A stretch of DNA of 64,000 nt from the NCBI RefSeq assembly GCF_002915175.1, contig NZ_NXEJ01000006.1:8626-72625 (forward strand). The letters run 5' to 3'. The notes beneath the pieces are model-generated. The model had not been told where the DNA came from. It worked only from the letters and a program-made list of their open reading frames with translations, and searched no databases. Below are positions 53,976 to 63,800 of the stretch, piece after piece (position 1 is the first letter of the stretch; each line of letters opens with the position of its first letter). This DNA comes from Agrobacterium rosae. Its GTDB lineage: Bacteria > Pseudomonadota > Alphaproteobacteria > Rhizobiales > Rhizobiaceae. Position numbers and translations under genes: made by a program.

Positions 53976-54003
53976 AAGGGGCAGGTGGAAACGCCTGCCC
54001 CTT
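53976..54003 (+). terminator. Intercistronic hairpin potF-potG
   Basis: AAGGGGCAGG pairs with CCTGCCCCTT around an 8-base loop, followed by TCTCGTT. It may attenuate read-through so the binding protein is made in excess, the same design seen after aglE. Confidence 0.7.
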
Positions 54004-54042
54004 TCTCGTTCAGCCCTCTTCATAAAACAAATGGGATAGTTC

Positions 54043-55185
54043 ATGGCGAAATCTCTTGGTCCGGTAAAACGCAAATTCTCACCATGGGAAGATCCCGCCG
54101 CAGTCCCCTTCATCCGATTTGAAAACATCACCAAACGCTTCGGCGATTTCGTCGCCGTGGATAATCTGACGCTAGATATTTATGAGCGCGAATTCTTTTC
54201 GCTGCTCGGCCCATCCGGCTGCGGCAAGACGACCCTGATGCGCATGCTGGCGGGTTTCGAGGAGCCGACGGAAGGTCGCATCCTGTTGCAAGGCAAGGAT
54301 ATTTCCGGCGTGCCGCCCTATAAGCGGCCAACCAACATGATGTTCCAGTCCTACGCGCTTTTCCCGCATATGTCGGTGGAGAAGAACATCGCCTTCGGGC
54401 TGGAGCAGGATGGCTTACCCAAGGCCGATATCAAGGTTCGCGTCGAGGAAATGTTACGTATGGTGAAGCTCACCGAGTTTGCCAAGCGCAAGCCAAGCCA
54501 ACTCTCGGGCGGGCAGCGGCAGCGTGTGGCATTGGCGCGCTCGCTGGCAAAGCGGCCAAAGGTGCTGCTGCTGGATGAGCCGCTTGGCGCGCTGGACAAG
54601 AAGCTGCGCGAAGAAACGCAGTTCGAACTGATGGACCTCCAGCAAACGCTCGGCACCACCTTCCTCATCGTGACGCATGATCAGGAGGAAGCGATGACGG
54701 TATCCGACCGCATTGCCGTGATGGACAAGGGTATTGTCGCACAGGTGGCAACCCCGGCTGAAATTTACGAAGCACCCAACAGCCGCTACGTGGCGGATTT
54801 CATAGGCGACATCAATATTTTCGACGCGACGGTCACCTCCAAGACAGGCCCTGCCGTGCAGTTGGATTGCGATGGTCTGGCGGTCACGGTTGAGCAGGAC
54901 TGCGCCGCTGCATCCGGGGACAGGGTGGCCTTTGCCGTTCGCCCGGAAAAGGTCCGCATTTCACTGGATGCACCCGCTGAGACTTCACCCAATGTCGCGC
55001 ATGGCGAGGTCTGGGATATCGGCTATCTCGGAGATTTCTCGGTCTTCATCGTCAAGCTGGACGATGGTCGGGTCATCCGTGCTGCGCAGGCCAATGTCTC
55101 GCGCCTCGTTGATCGACCCATCACCTTCGGGGATATGGTCTGGCTCAGCTGGAAAGCCGATTCCGGTCTGGTTCTCACACGCTGA
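54043..55185 (+). CDS. potG: Putrescine ABC transporter ATPase
   Basis: A 380-residue ATPase. Walker A LLGPSGCGKTTLMRMLAGFE, the Q-loop MMFQSYALFPHM, signature LSGGQRQRVALARSLAKRP, Walker B VLLLDEPLGALDKKL and switch THDQEEAMTVSDRIAVMDKG are present. The C-terminal TOBE domain (FAVRPEKVRISLDAPAE) fits PotA/PotG. ATG at 54043 follows the hairpin. Confidence 0.93.
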   Translation: MAKSLGPVKRKFSPWEDPAAVPFIRFENITKRFGDFVAVDNLTLDIYEREFFSLLGPSGCGKTTLMRMLAGFEEPTEGRILLQGKDISGVPPYKRPTNMMFQSYALFPHMSVEKNIAFGLEQDGLPKADIKVRVEEMLRMVKLTEFAKRKPSQLSGGQRQRVALARSLAKRPKVLLLDEPLGALDKKLREETQFELMDLQQTLGTTFLIVTHDQEEAMTVSDRIAVMDKGIVAQVATPAEIYEAPNSRYVADFIGDINIFDATVTSKTGPAVQLDCDGLAVTVEQDCAAASGDRVAFAVRPEKVRISLDAPAETSPNVAHGEVWDIGYLGDFSVFIVKLDDGRVIRAAQANVSRLVDRPITFGDMVWLSWKADSGLVLTR

Positions 55186-55196
55186 GGGAGGGTTAA

Positions 55197-56105
55197 ATGG
55201 CGATTTCGTCTCCGGAAAACCGGCAAAGTCCCACCCGCTGGCTGGTGGTTATTCTCCCCTATCTCTGGCTGCTGCTGTTCTTCGCTGCGCCGTTCCTCAT
55301 CATTCTGAAAATCTCCTTTTCAGATACCGCTATCGCCATGCCGCCCTATACTCCGGTCTTCGAAGGCTTTGCTAGGATCGGTGATTTCTTTTCGCAGCTG
55401 GATTTCGAAAACTATCTGTTTCTGACGGAAGACCCGCTTTATATCGAAGCCTATCTGTCGTCGCTGCGCATCGCTTTCATCTCGACCTTTCTGCTGCTGC
55501 TGATCGGTTATCCCATGGCGCTTGCCATGGCCCGCGCGCCCGGCACCATCCGCCCCACGCTGGTCATGCTGGTCATCCTGCCGTTCTGGACGTCATTTCT
55601 CATCCGCGTCTACGCATGGATCGGCATTCTGAAGCCGGAGGGACTGTTGACCCTGCTGTTCCAGACCATCGGGTTTTTGGGGCCGGACGAACAGGTCAAC
55701 ATCTTCCGCACCGATACTGCCGTCTTCATCGGCATCGTCTATTCCTATCTGCCCTTCATGGTGCTACCGCTCTATTCTGCGCTGGAAAAGCTGGATGGTA
55801 CGCTGCTGGAAGCGGCCAACGATCTCGGTTGCCCGCCATGGAAAGCCTTCTGGAAAATTACATTTCCATTGTCGCTGCCGGGCGTTATTGCAGGCTCCAT
55901 GATCTGTTTCATTCCGATCACCGGAGAGTTCGTCATTCCCGATCTGCTGGGCGGGGCAGAAACGCTGATGATCGGCAAGACGCTCTGGACGGAGTTCTTC
56001 GGCAATCGCGACTGGCCCTTAGCATCTGCCGTTGCCGTGCTGTTGCTGTTATTGCTGGTGGTGCCCATTGCCATCTTCCAGAACCAGCAGAAGAAGGTGG
56101 CATAG
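55197..56105 (+). CDS. potH: Putrescine ABC transporter permease PotH
   Basis: A 302-residue permease with six hydrophobic segments, starting WLVVILPYLWLLLFFAAPFL. The polyamine-permease EAA motif reads DGTLLEAANDLGCPPWKAFW, and MICFIPITGEFVIPDLLGGA is typical of PotB/PotH. ATG 55197 follows AGGGAGGG. It ends 2 bases before potI. Confidence 0.93.
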   Translation: MAISSPENRQSPTRWLVVILPYLWLLLFFAAPFLIILKISFSDTAIAMPPYTPVFEGFARIGDFFSQLDFENYLFLTEDPLYIEAYLSSLRIAFISTFLLLLIGYPMALAMARAPGTIRPTLVMLVILPFWTSFLIRVYAWIGILKPEGLLTLLFQTIGFLGPDEQVNIFRTDTAVFIGIVYSYLPFMVLPLYSALEKLDGTLLEAANDLGCPPWKAFWKITFPLSLPGVIAGSMICFIPITGEFVIPDLLGGAETLMIGKTLWTEFFGNRDWPLASAVAVLLLLLLVVPIAIFQNQQKKVA

Positions 56106-56107
56106 CG

Positions 56108-56920
56108 ATGAAGCGCGGCAAGTTCGATACGACCATCCTCACCTTCTGTTTTGCCTTTCTCTATATCCCCATCATCATTCTGGTGATCTATTCCTTCAAT
56201 GCTTCCAAGCTCGTCACGGTCTGGGGCGGCTTTTCGCTGCAATGGTACAGCTCCATGTGGTCCAATCAGGGCTTGATGGATGCGGCATGGATCACCGCGC
56301 GCGTGGCCGTTCTCAGCGCCACCATCGGCACCATTCTCGGCACGCTTGCGGCTTTGTCGCTCACAAGGTTCTCCCGTTTTCCCGGCCGGATCCTGTTTTC
56401 GGGAATGATTTACGCACCTTTGGTCATGCCGGAGGTGATCACCGGCCTGTCCCTGTTGCTGCTGTTCGTGGCCGTGGGTGTTGACCGCAGTTTCTGGACC
56501 GTTGTCATCGCCCATACCACTTTCACCATGTGCTACGTCGCCATCGTCGTGCAGTCACGCCTGCTGACCTTCGACCGCAGTCTGGAGGAAGCGGCACTCG
56601 ATCTCGGCTGCCCGCCGGTCAAGACGTTTTTCCGCATCACGCTGCCGCTCATCATGCCGGCTGTCGTTGCCGGATGGATGCTGGCTTTCTCCCTGTCGCT
56701 GGACGATCTGGTGATTGCCAGCTTCACCACAGGACCGGGTGCGACCACGCTGCCAATCAAGATCTATTCGCAGGTGCGCCTTGGCGTGACGCCTGAGATC
56801 AACGCCATCTGCACGATCCTGATTGCGCTGGTAACGGTCGGCGTCATCTGCGCTTCGATTGCCTCGAAACGCACGGAGCTTCAGCGGATGCGTGATGAAC
56901 ATGCCGCCGCGACGCCCTGA
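56108..56920 (+). CDS. potI: Putrescine ABC transporter permease PotI
   Basis: A 270-residue permease paired with PotH. It starts MKRGKFDTTILTFCFAFLYI, has KLVTVWGGFSLQWYSSMWSN after the first helix, and the EAA loop DRSLEEAALDLGCPPVKTFF. LDDLVIASFTTGPGATTLPI is the PotC/PotI signature. I chose ATG 56108, two bases after potH; a much longer open frame beginning at 55616 lies inside potH and is not coding. Last gene of the operon. Confidence 0.93.
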   Translation: MKRGKFDTTILTFCFAFLYIPIIILVIYSFNASKLVTVWGGFSLQWYSSMWSNQGLMDAAWITARVAVLSATIGTILGTLAALSLTRFSRFPGRILFSGMIYAPLVMPEVITGLSLLLLFVAVGVDRSFWTVVIAHTTFTMCYVAIVVQSRLLTFDRSLEEAALDLGCPPVKTFFRITLPLIMPAVVAGWMLAFSLSLDDLVIASFTTGPGATTLPIKIYSQVRLGVTPEINAICTILIALVTVGVICASIASKRTELQRMRDEHAAATP

Positions 56921-57094
56921 CCTGGATTAGGATTTTTTGCCCCTAAATGGTTTAGTGCTGTTTTAACTGTTTATTAAATGGCACCGTTACAAATGTAACT
57001 CAACGTGGGTGCACTCAATGAGAGGGTGACCGGGCCGGTGGCCCAAAGACATGATGTTGTTTTATTCCTACTCTCGTTATAAGCACAAACTTTC

Positions 57095-57118
57095 AAGGCA
57101 GCCTAGGCTGCCTTTTTT
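57095..57118 (+). terminator. Strong terminator after the pot operon
   Basis: AAGGCAGCCTAGGCTGCCTT is a perfect palindrome followed by TTTT, a strong rho-independent terminator. It lies about 170 bases beyond potI and 30 before the convergent gene. Confidence 0.88.
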
Positions 57119-57144
57119 CTTGAACTAAGAAGGCAGGGTTCAAC

Positions 57145-57864
57145 TCATGCCAGCGCATCTGTCTCGCGCAGGACCTTTTCCAGCATCAGGCGACCATATT
57201 GGGAGTTGGCATGGTAGTCGCCTGGCTGCTTGGCAAAGAGGTCATGCATCGCACCATGCTCGTCATAGGCCTCTGCGGGTGGATGATGGCAGGCGATACC
57301 CATGGCTTCGAGCCTTTCCGTCGCCCGGTCGCGAAAGCGATTATAGATGAAGGCGATCTCGCCATCCGCAAAGTTGAGCTTGTTTGCGAGTCTCTGATAG
57401 CTTGCGGGAACAGGGCAGCAGGATGCAACGGAAAACCCGACGTTCATGTCATGCAGCGTGTGAAAGAACGCCATCGGCTGTTTCAATGTTTCATCGATAA
57501 TGACGTCGAAAGCGCGTTTCGAGACGAAGTGGCGATCGCGGGACCACATTGCCGCAGTGTGGGTCGTCCAGTGCTTCTGGTCGAAACCGAAGCTCGGATA
57601 CAATCCGAACATAAAGACGAAGCGCCGGGGATCGTCCCGATGAATGAGGCTGGGCCCGTTCGGATTGATTGTCTCGAATATCGTCTTTGCCGGAGGCTGG
57701 GTGAAAGACACCGCATCATTTTCCACCGCGAAGAAAGGCTCCAGAAAATTGTAGCCATGGCCCATCTGGGCAATGCGGATTTCTCCGTGGCGGCTGGAAA
57801 CAGGGCCCTGCCTGATGGCTTCCGACAGCGCGATGATGTGAGAATCGCCGATGATTTCAAGCAT
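57145..57864 (-). CDS. SGNH-like protein paired with the GSCFA gene
   Basis: A 239-residue protein starting MLEIIGDSHIIALSEAIRQG; the GDSH near the N-terminus resembles the GDS(L/H) nucleophile block of SGNH hydrolases. Later segments (RFVFMFGLYPSFGFDQKHWT; VASCCPVPASYQRLANK) and a His-Ala-Asn end (PGDYHANSQYGRLML) resemble the last block containing a catalytic His. Family fit is weak. It overlaps the upstream GSCFA gene by 8 bases, so the two are translated as a unit. Confidence 0.5.
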   Translation of the reverse strand: MLEIIGDSHIIALSEAIRQGPVSSRHGEIRIAQMGHGYNFLEPFFAVENDAVSFTQPPAKTIFETINPNGPSLIHRDDPRRFVFMFGLYPSFGFDQKHWTTHTAAMWSRDRHFVSKRAFDVIIDETLKQPMAFFHTLHDMNVGFSVASCCPVPASYQRLANKLNFADGEIAFIYNRFRDRATERLEAMGIACHHPPAEAYDEHGAMHDLFAKQPGDYHANSQYGRLMLEKVLRETDALA

Positions 57865-58954
57865 AGCCGAGTTCCTGCGCCTGCATCATTTCCTCGCAAA
57901 CGGCTTCGTGATCTTCAATCGAAACTGACTTCCTCTCGGTGGCAGGTTGAGCGCGGTGCCCCCCGCGGTGCTCCTTGAAGAAATGGGACATCACATAATC
58001 CACGCCTGCGGGTGTGACAGTTCGAAGATTTGGATCGTAGAAGATGCCGCGCATGCTTGGTGCTGCAATGATCTCATAGGATGGGAAATAATCGACGAAG
58101 TCGGCCTCATCCGCAATATGGCCGGCTACGGCGCGCAGCACGGATTTCGAATAGAGCGAGGCGGCAAGGACGTGATGGTCGCTTTTCGTCGCCGTCAAAG
58201 GAACGGGTGATACCGTAAACACGAATTTCACGTCGCCATTAAGCTCTCGCATTCGGGTGATGAAGGCAACGAGGTCTTCAAAGATTTCGAAATAATTGAA
58301 ATTCTTGAAGGCGTATTCGGCCTCATCGAACTGCCCGCCCACCGTTCCCGGGCAGAGAGGGAAAACGGCCCCGTCTCGTTTGGAAATCCATGCCTCTGTC
58401 AGGCCCAGCGTGAAAACGAACACTTCCGTATTTTCGAAAAGCGCTCGTGTAGCGGCCAGATGTGACTGGCGCGAGCGTTCCATTTCAGCCACGCTGCCAA
58501 ATGGTTCGGGTTCGAGAAGCGGGCGGAACGGATCAACGACACCACCGCGTTTTCCCCAAGCCGGTTCATAGGGCGTAAACGTCCCGAATGCCCGGTCGAA
58601 TGTCTGCAATAGCTGCCGTGCGCTGTAGATGTTGCAATAGCGGGCGGAGTATACACCATAATTGTATTCTTGAGCCCGCGCTTCCGGGAAAAGCGATGGG
58701 GCAGGTTCGAAATCCTTGAATGCGAACCCGTTCTTTTGCAGCGATTTGGCAATGTGCTGCGCAAAGCAGCTACCCGCTGTCGAGATTGCCATGTCTGCGG
58801 AAATCTCGAATTTCTTGCGATAGAGGCTGTCGAGTTGCAAGGCATGTGTTTCGGCTACAGCCTTGCGCCAGATGGCGCGGTCGGGCAGGGCGCTGTAAGG
58901 ATGAACGTCGTTACGATCGATAACGGGTTCCGCTTCAGACTTCACAACACCCAT
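57857..58954 (-). CDS. GSCFA-domain protein
   Basis: A 365-residue protein with the defining motif GSCFA at residues 61-65 (STAGSCFAQHIAKSLQKNGF), then YNIYSARQLLQTF-type and LGLTEAWISKRDG segments. KFVFTVSPVPLTATKSDHHV is typical of GSCFA proteins. The family is linked with SGNH-like folds and possibly with sugar or lipid ester chemistry; activity unknown. Overlap with the next gene suggests a joint function. Confidence 0.8.
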   Translation of the reverse strand: MGVVKSEAEPVIDRNDVHPYSALPDRAIWRKAVAETHALQLDSLYRKKFEISADMAISTAGSCFAQHIAKSLQKNGFAFKDFEPAPSLFPEARAQEYNYGVYSARYCNIYSARQLLQTFDRAFGTFTPYEPAWGKRGGVVDPFRPLLEPEPFGSVAEMERSRQSHLAATRALFENTEVFVFTLGLTEAWISKRDGAVFPLCPGTVGGQFDEAEYAFKNFNYFEIFEDLVAFITRMRELNGDVKFVFTVSPVPLTATKSDHHVLAASLYSKSVLRAVAGHIADEADFVDYFPSYEIIAAPSMRGIFYDPNLRTVTPAGVDYVMSHFFKEHRGGHRAQPATERKSVSIEDHEAVCEEMMQAQELGYA

Positions 58955-59072
58955 TCACATCCTCCAAGCCGCTTTCGTTTTCACAATGGAAAGGAAGCGC
59001 TTTTTGGTTTGAACGACATTTACTTTCCCGCCCGAGAGTATTGACCAGAGCTTTCTTCAGGCTGACGTTCCG

Positions 59073-60758
59073 CTACCGCCCGTCGTCTGCCCTATGGTCC
59101 AGGGACCGCGACACGAGCAGCACCGGAATAAGCCCTGCCATGATGATGATCAAAGCAGGGATCGAGGCATCCTGTACTTTGGAACGGGACGCGTCCTCGT
59201 AGACAAGCGTTGCCAGCGTGTTGAAATTGAACGGGCGCAGCATGATGGTTGCGGGAAGTTCTTTTAGCGATTCAATGAAGACCAGCAAGGCCGCGGTAAT
59301 CGCTGCCGGGCGAATGTTTGGCAACAGCACGGTGATCAGCGTCTGAAAGCGGTTGCGCCCAAGCGTTCGCGCCGCCATGTCCAGATGCGGCGAAAGCTTC
59401 TGGAAGCCTGCGTCGATGGTGCCTTCTGCAAGTGTCATGAACCGTACGCTGTGGGCGTAGATGATGGCGAATGCCGTTCCAGACAGCAGGAGCCCCGTCG
59501 AGTAGTTGAGATGACGCCGCAAAAACCCATCCAGTGCATTGTCCAAAGCAGCCAGCGGTAGCAATACGCCGATGGCCAGCACCGTGCCGGGGATGCCGTA
59601 ACCAAGTGAGCCGATGCGGCTTGCGCAGCGCGCAGTCGATGACGCGTTGACGCGCTGGACATAGGCGAAGATGAAGCCGCAGACGAGCGTTATCAGTGCT
59701 GCCGAAAGGGACACTTCCAGACTATGCGCGAGTGCCTTGACGAGCTTGGGATCTGCCAGCGCGCCAAGGCGTTTGACGGCGTAGCCCCCGAGCACGAGAA
59801 CCGGAATGGCGAAGCCGGACAGGACGGGGAGCAAGCAGAAAACCGTTGCTGCCAGTCCGCGACCAGCGGGTAGCGGCTTCAGCCCGAAGCGCTGGCTCAT
59901 GGCCGTGGATTTGGCGGCGGCAAAACGTTGACGGCTGCGCGCCTTGCGCTCGATGAAGATGAGAGCCGCCACGATGATGACCAGCACCGATGCAATCTGT
60001 GTCGCTCCGGCAAGATTCCCGCGATTAAGCCAGGTTTCGTAGATGGCGAAAGTCAGAGTGCGAACGCCGAGATATTCGACCGCACCAATATCGTTCAATG
60101 TTTCCATCATGACCAAAGCGAGCCCGATGATGATTGCGGGTCTTGCCATGGGTAATTGCACGGACAGGAATATCCGCACCGGGCCAGCGCCCAGCGTCCT
60201 TGCCGCTTCCGCGGCAAAACGGCCCTGAAGACCAAACGCCGCTCTGACGGACAAGTAGACATAGGGATAAAGAACCGAACTCAAGACCAGCACGGCACCA
60301 CCAAGCGAGCGGATATCGGGAAACCAGTAATCCCGAACCGTGTGGTAGCCAAACAGGGTACGAACAGCCGTTTGCACCGGCCCGGTGAAATCCAGAAACT
60401 CGCCGAAGGCATAGGCCGCCAAGTAAGATGGAATGGCGAGGGGTAACACCAGCGCAAAAGACAGGATGCGGCGCAGGGGAAACTGAAACGTGCTGACGAG
60501 CCATGCCGTCAAAATGCCGAAACATGCGGTCACCAACCCGGTCATGACGAGGAGCATCAATGTTTGCGCGCCTGCGCGTGGCAGCACGTTGACCAGCAGA
60601 TGCCGCCAGCCATCCGTTCCGCCCGTGGCTGCGATGCAGAAGATGGCAATCAGTGGCATGGCGACTGCTAATGCGAGCACGACGGTCCAAAGCGACAGTC
60701 CCGAAGGTCTAAGTCTTGGGATCACCCAACCGGCAGACGAATGTGGGGACAGCGACAA
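59073..60758 (-). CDS. Iron(III)-type ABC transporter permease (orphan)
   Basis: A 561-residue fused permease of the FbpB/SfuB type with two six-helix halves; EAA loops are AAEAARTLGAGPVRIFLSVQ and MAARTLGRNRFQTLITVLLP. It starts after MSLSPHSSAGWV and contains SYLAAYAFGEFLDFTG, a family landmark. No binding protein or ATPase gene is beside it here; upstream lies the kinase gene. These permeases import Fe(III) but may carry other substrates (thiamine, phosphonate). Confidence 0.85.
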   Translation of the reverse strand: MSLSPHSSAGWVIPRLRPSGLSLWTVVLALAVAMPLIAIFCIAATGGTDGWRHLLVNVLPRAGAQTLMLLVMTGLVTACFGILTAWLVSTFQFPLRRILSFALVLPLAIPSYLAAYAFGEFLDFTGPVQTAVRTLFGYHTVRDYWFPDIRSLGGAVLVLSSVLYPYVYLSVRAAFGLQGRFAAEAARTLGAGPVRIFLSVQLPMARPAIIIGLALVMMETLNDIGAVEYLGVRTLTFAIYETWLNRGNLAGATQIASVLVIIVAALIFIERKARSRQRFAAAKSTAMSQRFGLKPLPAGRGLAATVFCLLPVLSGFAIPVLVLGGYAVKRLGALADPKLVKALAHSLEVSLSAALITLVCGFIFAYVQRVNASSTARCASRIGSLGYGIPGTVLAIGVLLPLAALDNALDGFLRRHLNYSTGLLLSGTAFAIIYAHSVRFMTLAEGTIDAGFQKLSPHLDMAARTLGRNRFQTLITVLLPNIRPAAITAALLVFIESLKELPATIMLRPFNFNTLATLVYEDASRSKVQDASIPALIIIMAGLIPVLLVSRSLDHRADDGR

Positions 60759-60803
60759 TGCTCTTATCCTTCCGACATCGGTGGGCCCGATGCGTAGACG
60801 TAA

Positions 60804-60836
60804 AATATCCGAGAGCGGTTGACGCTCTCAGATATT
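60804..60836 (-). terminator. Terminator after the PdhS1-like kinase gene
   Basis: AATATCCGAGAGCG pairs with CGCTCTCAGATATT (one G-U) around loop GTTGA. On the minus strand a TTTTA run follows. It lies between the kinase stop and the permease start. Confidence 0.8.
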
Positions 60837-60853
60837 GCTAATCCCGGAAGTGC

Positions 60854-63800
60854 TTAGTTCGCAAGCACGCGCTGCGAGGGAAAGCTGATTTCTACCAGCG
60901 TTCCTTCGTTGGGAGCCGACGTGATGGAGAAATTGGCGCGGTTGGCATCGACCATCGCCTTGGTCAAAGGCAGGCCCAAGCCGGTACCGTCACCACGCAC
61001 CCGGTTGCTGGAGGAGGAGACCTGCCGGAAAGGCTTCATGGCCTGTTCTAGCTCCGAACGGTTCATGCCGATGCCGGTATCACGAATGCGCAGCACGACA
61101 CTGCCGTTGGCCTCATAGGCCGTGGACACCACGATCTGCCCACCGGATGGGGTGAACTTGATGGCGTTCGAGAGAATATTGAGCATAATCTGCTTGATCG
61201 AACGCAGATCGGCAACGATCTGCGGCACGGATTGCGACAACGCCGTACGGACGATGACGCGCTGATTATTCGCCTGCGGCTGCACGATGGAAACGGCTTC
61301 CGCGATCGTATCGTTCAAGGCAACCGCCTTGAAGTCCACGTCCATCTGCCCTGCTTCGATCTTCGAGATATCCAGAAGATCATTGACGATATCCAGAACG
61401 TGGCGACCGGAGCGCACGATGTCGTTGGAATATTCGATGTAACGCGAGTGCCCGATCGGTCCGAAACGTTCCGTGGCCATGATGTCGCCAAAGCCGATGA
61501 TGGCATTGAGCGGTGTGCGAATTTCATGGCTGACGCGTGCCAGGAAATCCGTCTTGTGCGCATTTGCGGTTTCGGCGGCGCGCTTGGCGTTGCGCAAATC
61601 CTCTTCGGTGCGCTTCCATTGCGTGATGTCGCGGATGACGGCGCAATATCCATTCGAGGACTTCAGCTTGCCAATGGTCATGAACAGCGGCAGGAAACCG
61701 CCGGATGCTTCACGGCCGATCACTTCGCGGCCATCGTTCAGAACACTGGCGACGCCGTTATTGGCAAGCCCGGAGAGATAATCCAGCACCGCCCGTTGGC
61801 TTTCATGGGCAAACAGCGTGACAAAGGGTTTTGACGATATTTCGTCATTGTCATAGTTGAAAAGCGCGCTGGCGGATCGGTTCAATGAGCGAATGGTCCC
61901 GTCTTCGCCCAGCAGAACGACACCATCCGTTGCCGTTTCAAGAATGGAGTGCAGCTCCTCGACCTGACCTTTCAGGCCGGTTAGTTCCCTGTCCGTTTCG
62001 GTCTCGACCGGGTCGACATGCATATTTTCATTGGCGGCCAGATGGCTCGTGCTTTTTTCCTCGGTCGGGATGATGGACAGCATCAGTACGCTGGTCTCGT
62101 CCCAACGAACCGATTGCAGCCTTGCTTTGACGGGAATGAGGTCGTTGTCGGCGCTGACGGCAACCATGCCGCCGGACCGCTCCGAAACCGCGTCGAGCTC
62201 GTCACGTTGTAGCAGTGCGTCGAGACCGCCCACTTCGACCAGTTCGTCCACCGTTGCATAACCCGTCAACCGCAGGAATTCCGGGTTGGCATGGATCAGC
62301 CGATCTCCATTGTGGATCAGAAGTGCAATCGGCATCTGGTCCACGGTTTCTGCGTTCAAGGCAGCGTGTGGACGAAGAGGTGCATCGGGACCTGCTTCGA
62401 CGGAGCTCTCCGCATCAGCGATACGAACCGGATTTTGCGGAGCCACGAAGCTGACCGCCGCATCGCCGCGCGTATAATCGGCGAAGTCATCGTCATCCTG
62501 CGTTATCGAAACAGCGGGTGCAGTTTCCAGTGAAACAGCTTCCTCAGACGGTGATACATTTTCTTCGGTGGGCACATCATCCAGCGGCGGGGCGATATCA
62601 GCCGCCTCAAGCGTATCCGCCACATGCTCCTCATCCGTGATAACGGGCTTTAAGGTGCGCGCAATCTCATCGAAAGCGGCTTGCTCGGTCGCGCTCAGCT
62701 GGTCCCTGTTTTTGCTGCGACGCTCTTCGAGCTGGACAACCTTATCGGAGTGACGCCTGCTTGGCGTCTCCGTGATTTTGAGAGCGGGCACTTCGCTCTC
62801 GGGTGGGACATAGGTGCGGGTATCGTCTTCTGGACGATCACCGTCAGCGACATTTTCGTTCACAGCGTCCGGGATGGAGGATGACGAGATGTCTGTCTCT
62901 TCGTCTGGATCCGGTAGCGAAAACAGCGTGTCTTCATCGACATGTGTTTCTTCTGCCGTCTCGGATTGTGACGGTGCAGAAGGTTGCGTTTCGCCGGTCA
63001 GCGAAAGGCCAACAGCGTTTGGATCTTCCACCGCATCGGCAATGCGCACGATGCCGAAGCCACGGAAACCATCGAATTCACGGGCACGCGTGTATGTCGG
63101 CAAGGCTGCAAGATCGATCGGAACGGTAAGTGACGTACCTTCCACCGGCCAGTGAATGGTCTTGCCGGACCACGTATCGCGCTTGTTCAAAAGTTCGGTA
63201 ATCTTGCCATCCGGGTCTAGGCTGAACAGGGCAGCAAGGTCGGTAAAGCTCATGCCTTCGACATTGGCAGCCTTTGGCCCTACCGCTTCGGCAAATTCAT
63301 GCGAAATGGAGCTGAAGCGGCCAGCAGCATCGATCTTCCAAACGAAACGGGAGGCACGTCGATGCGGATCGAAAACAAAGGGCTTGTCTTCTCCGGCAGG
63401 TATGATTGCCTGCTCAACCTGCTCAACCTGCTCAACCTGCTCAACCTCAATGGCTGAATGCTGTTCGGTCAATGGAAGTTCGGGTTCTATCTCGGCCTGC
63501 TGCGGCTGTGGTTCGTCAAGGACGATCTCGTCCTGATTGTCCGCTGAAACCGGCTCATTGTCCTCTTCAGGCTGAACGTCCGCCGTGGTGGCGGTTTCAG
63601 CAACGATGTCGGTATCTTCGCTCGCGTCCGGCGGTTCTGGAATCTCTTCTATATCGGCAATCGCCTCCAGTACGGGGGCGAACTCGTGACGCGCCGTTTC
63701 CACATGATCGTCTTTCGCGACCGCAACGGGCGGGCTAACCTCTGGCTGAGGTTCCGCCTTCGCCTGGGTAAACTCGGCGGATGGGTCGAGCGTGCCGATG

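Noticed and set aside
55616..56920. 434-residue open frame spanning potH and potI
   Set aside because: The first part is out of frame with potH; the real potI starts at 56108 with normal family sequence.
63406..63450. CRISPR-like short repeat array
   Set aside because: The 9-base units are directly adjacent with no spacers and lie in frame inside a coding region, so this is a coding tandem repeat.
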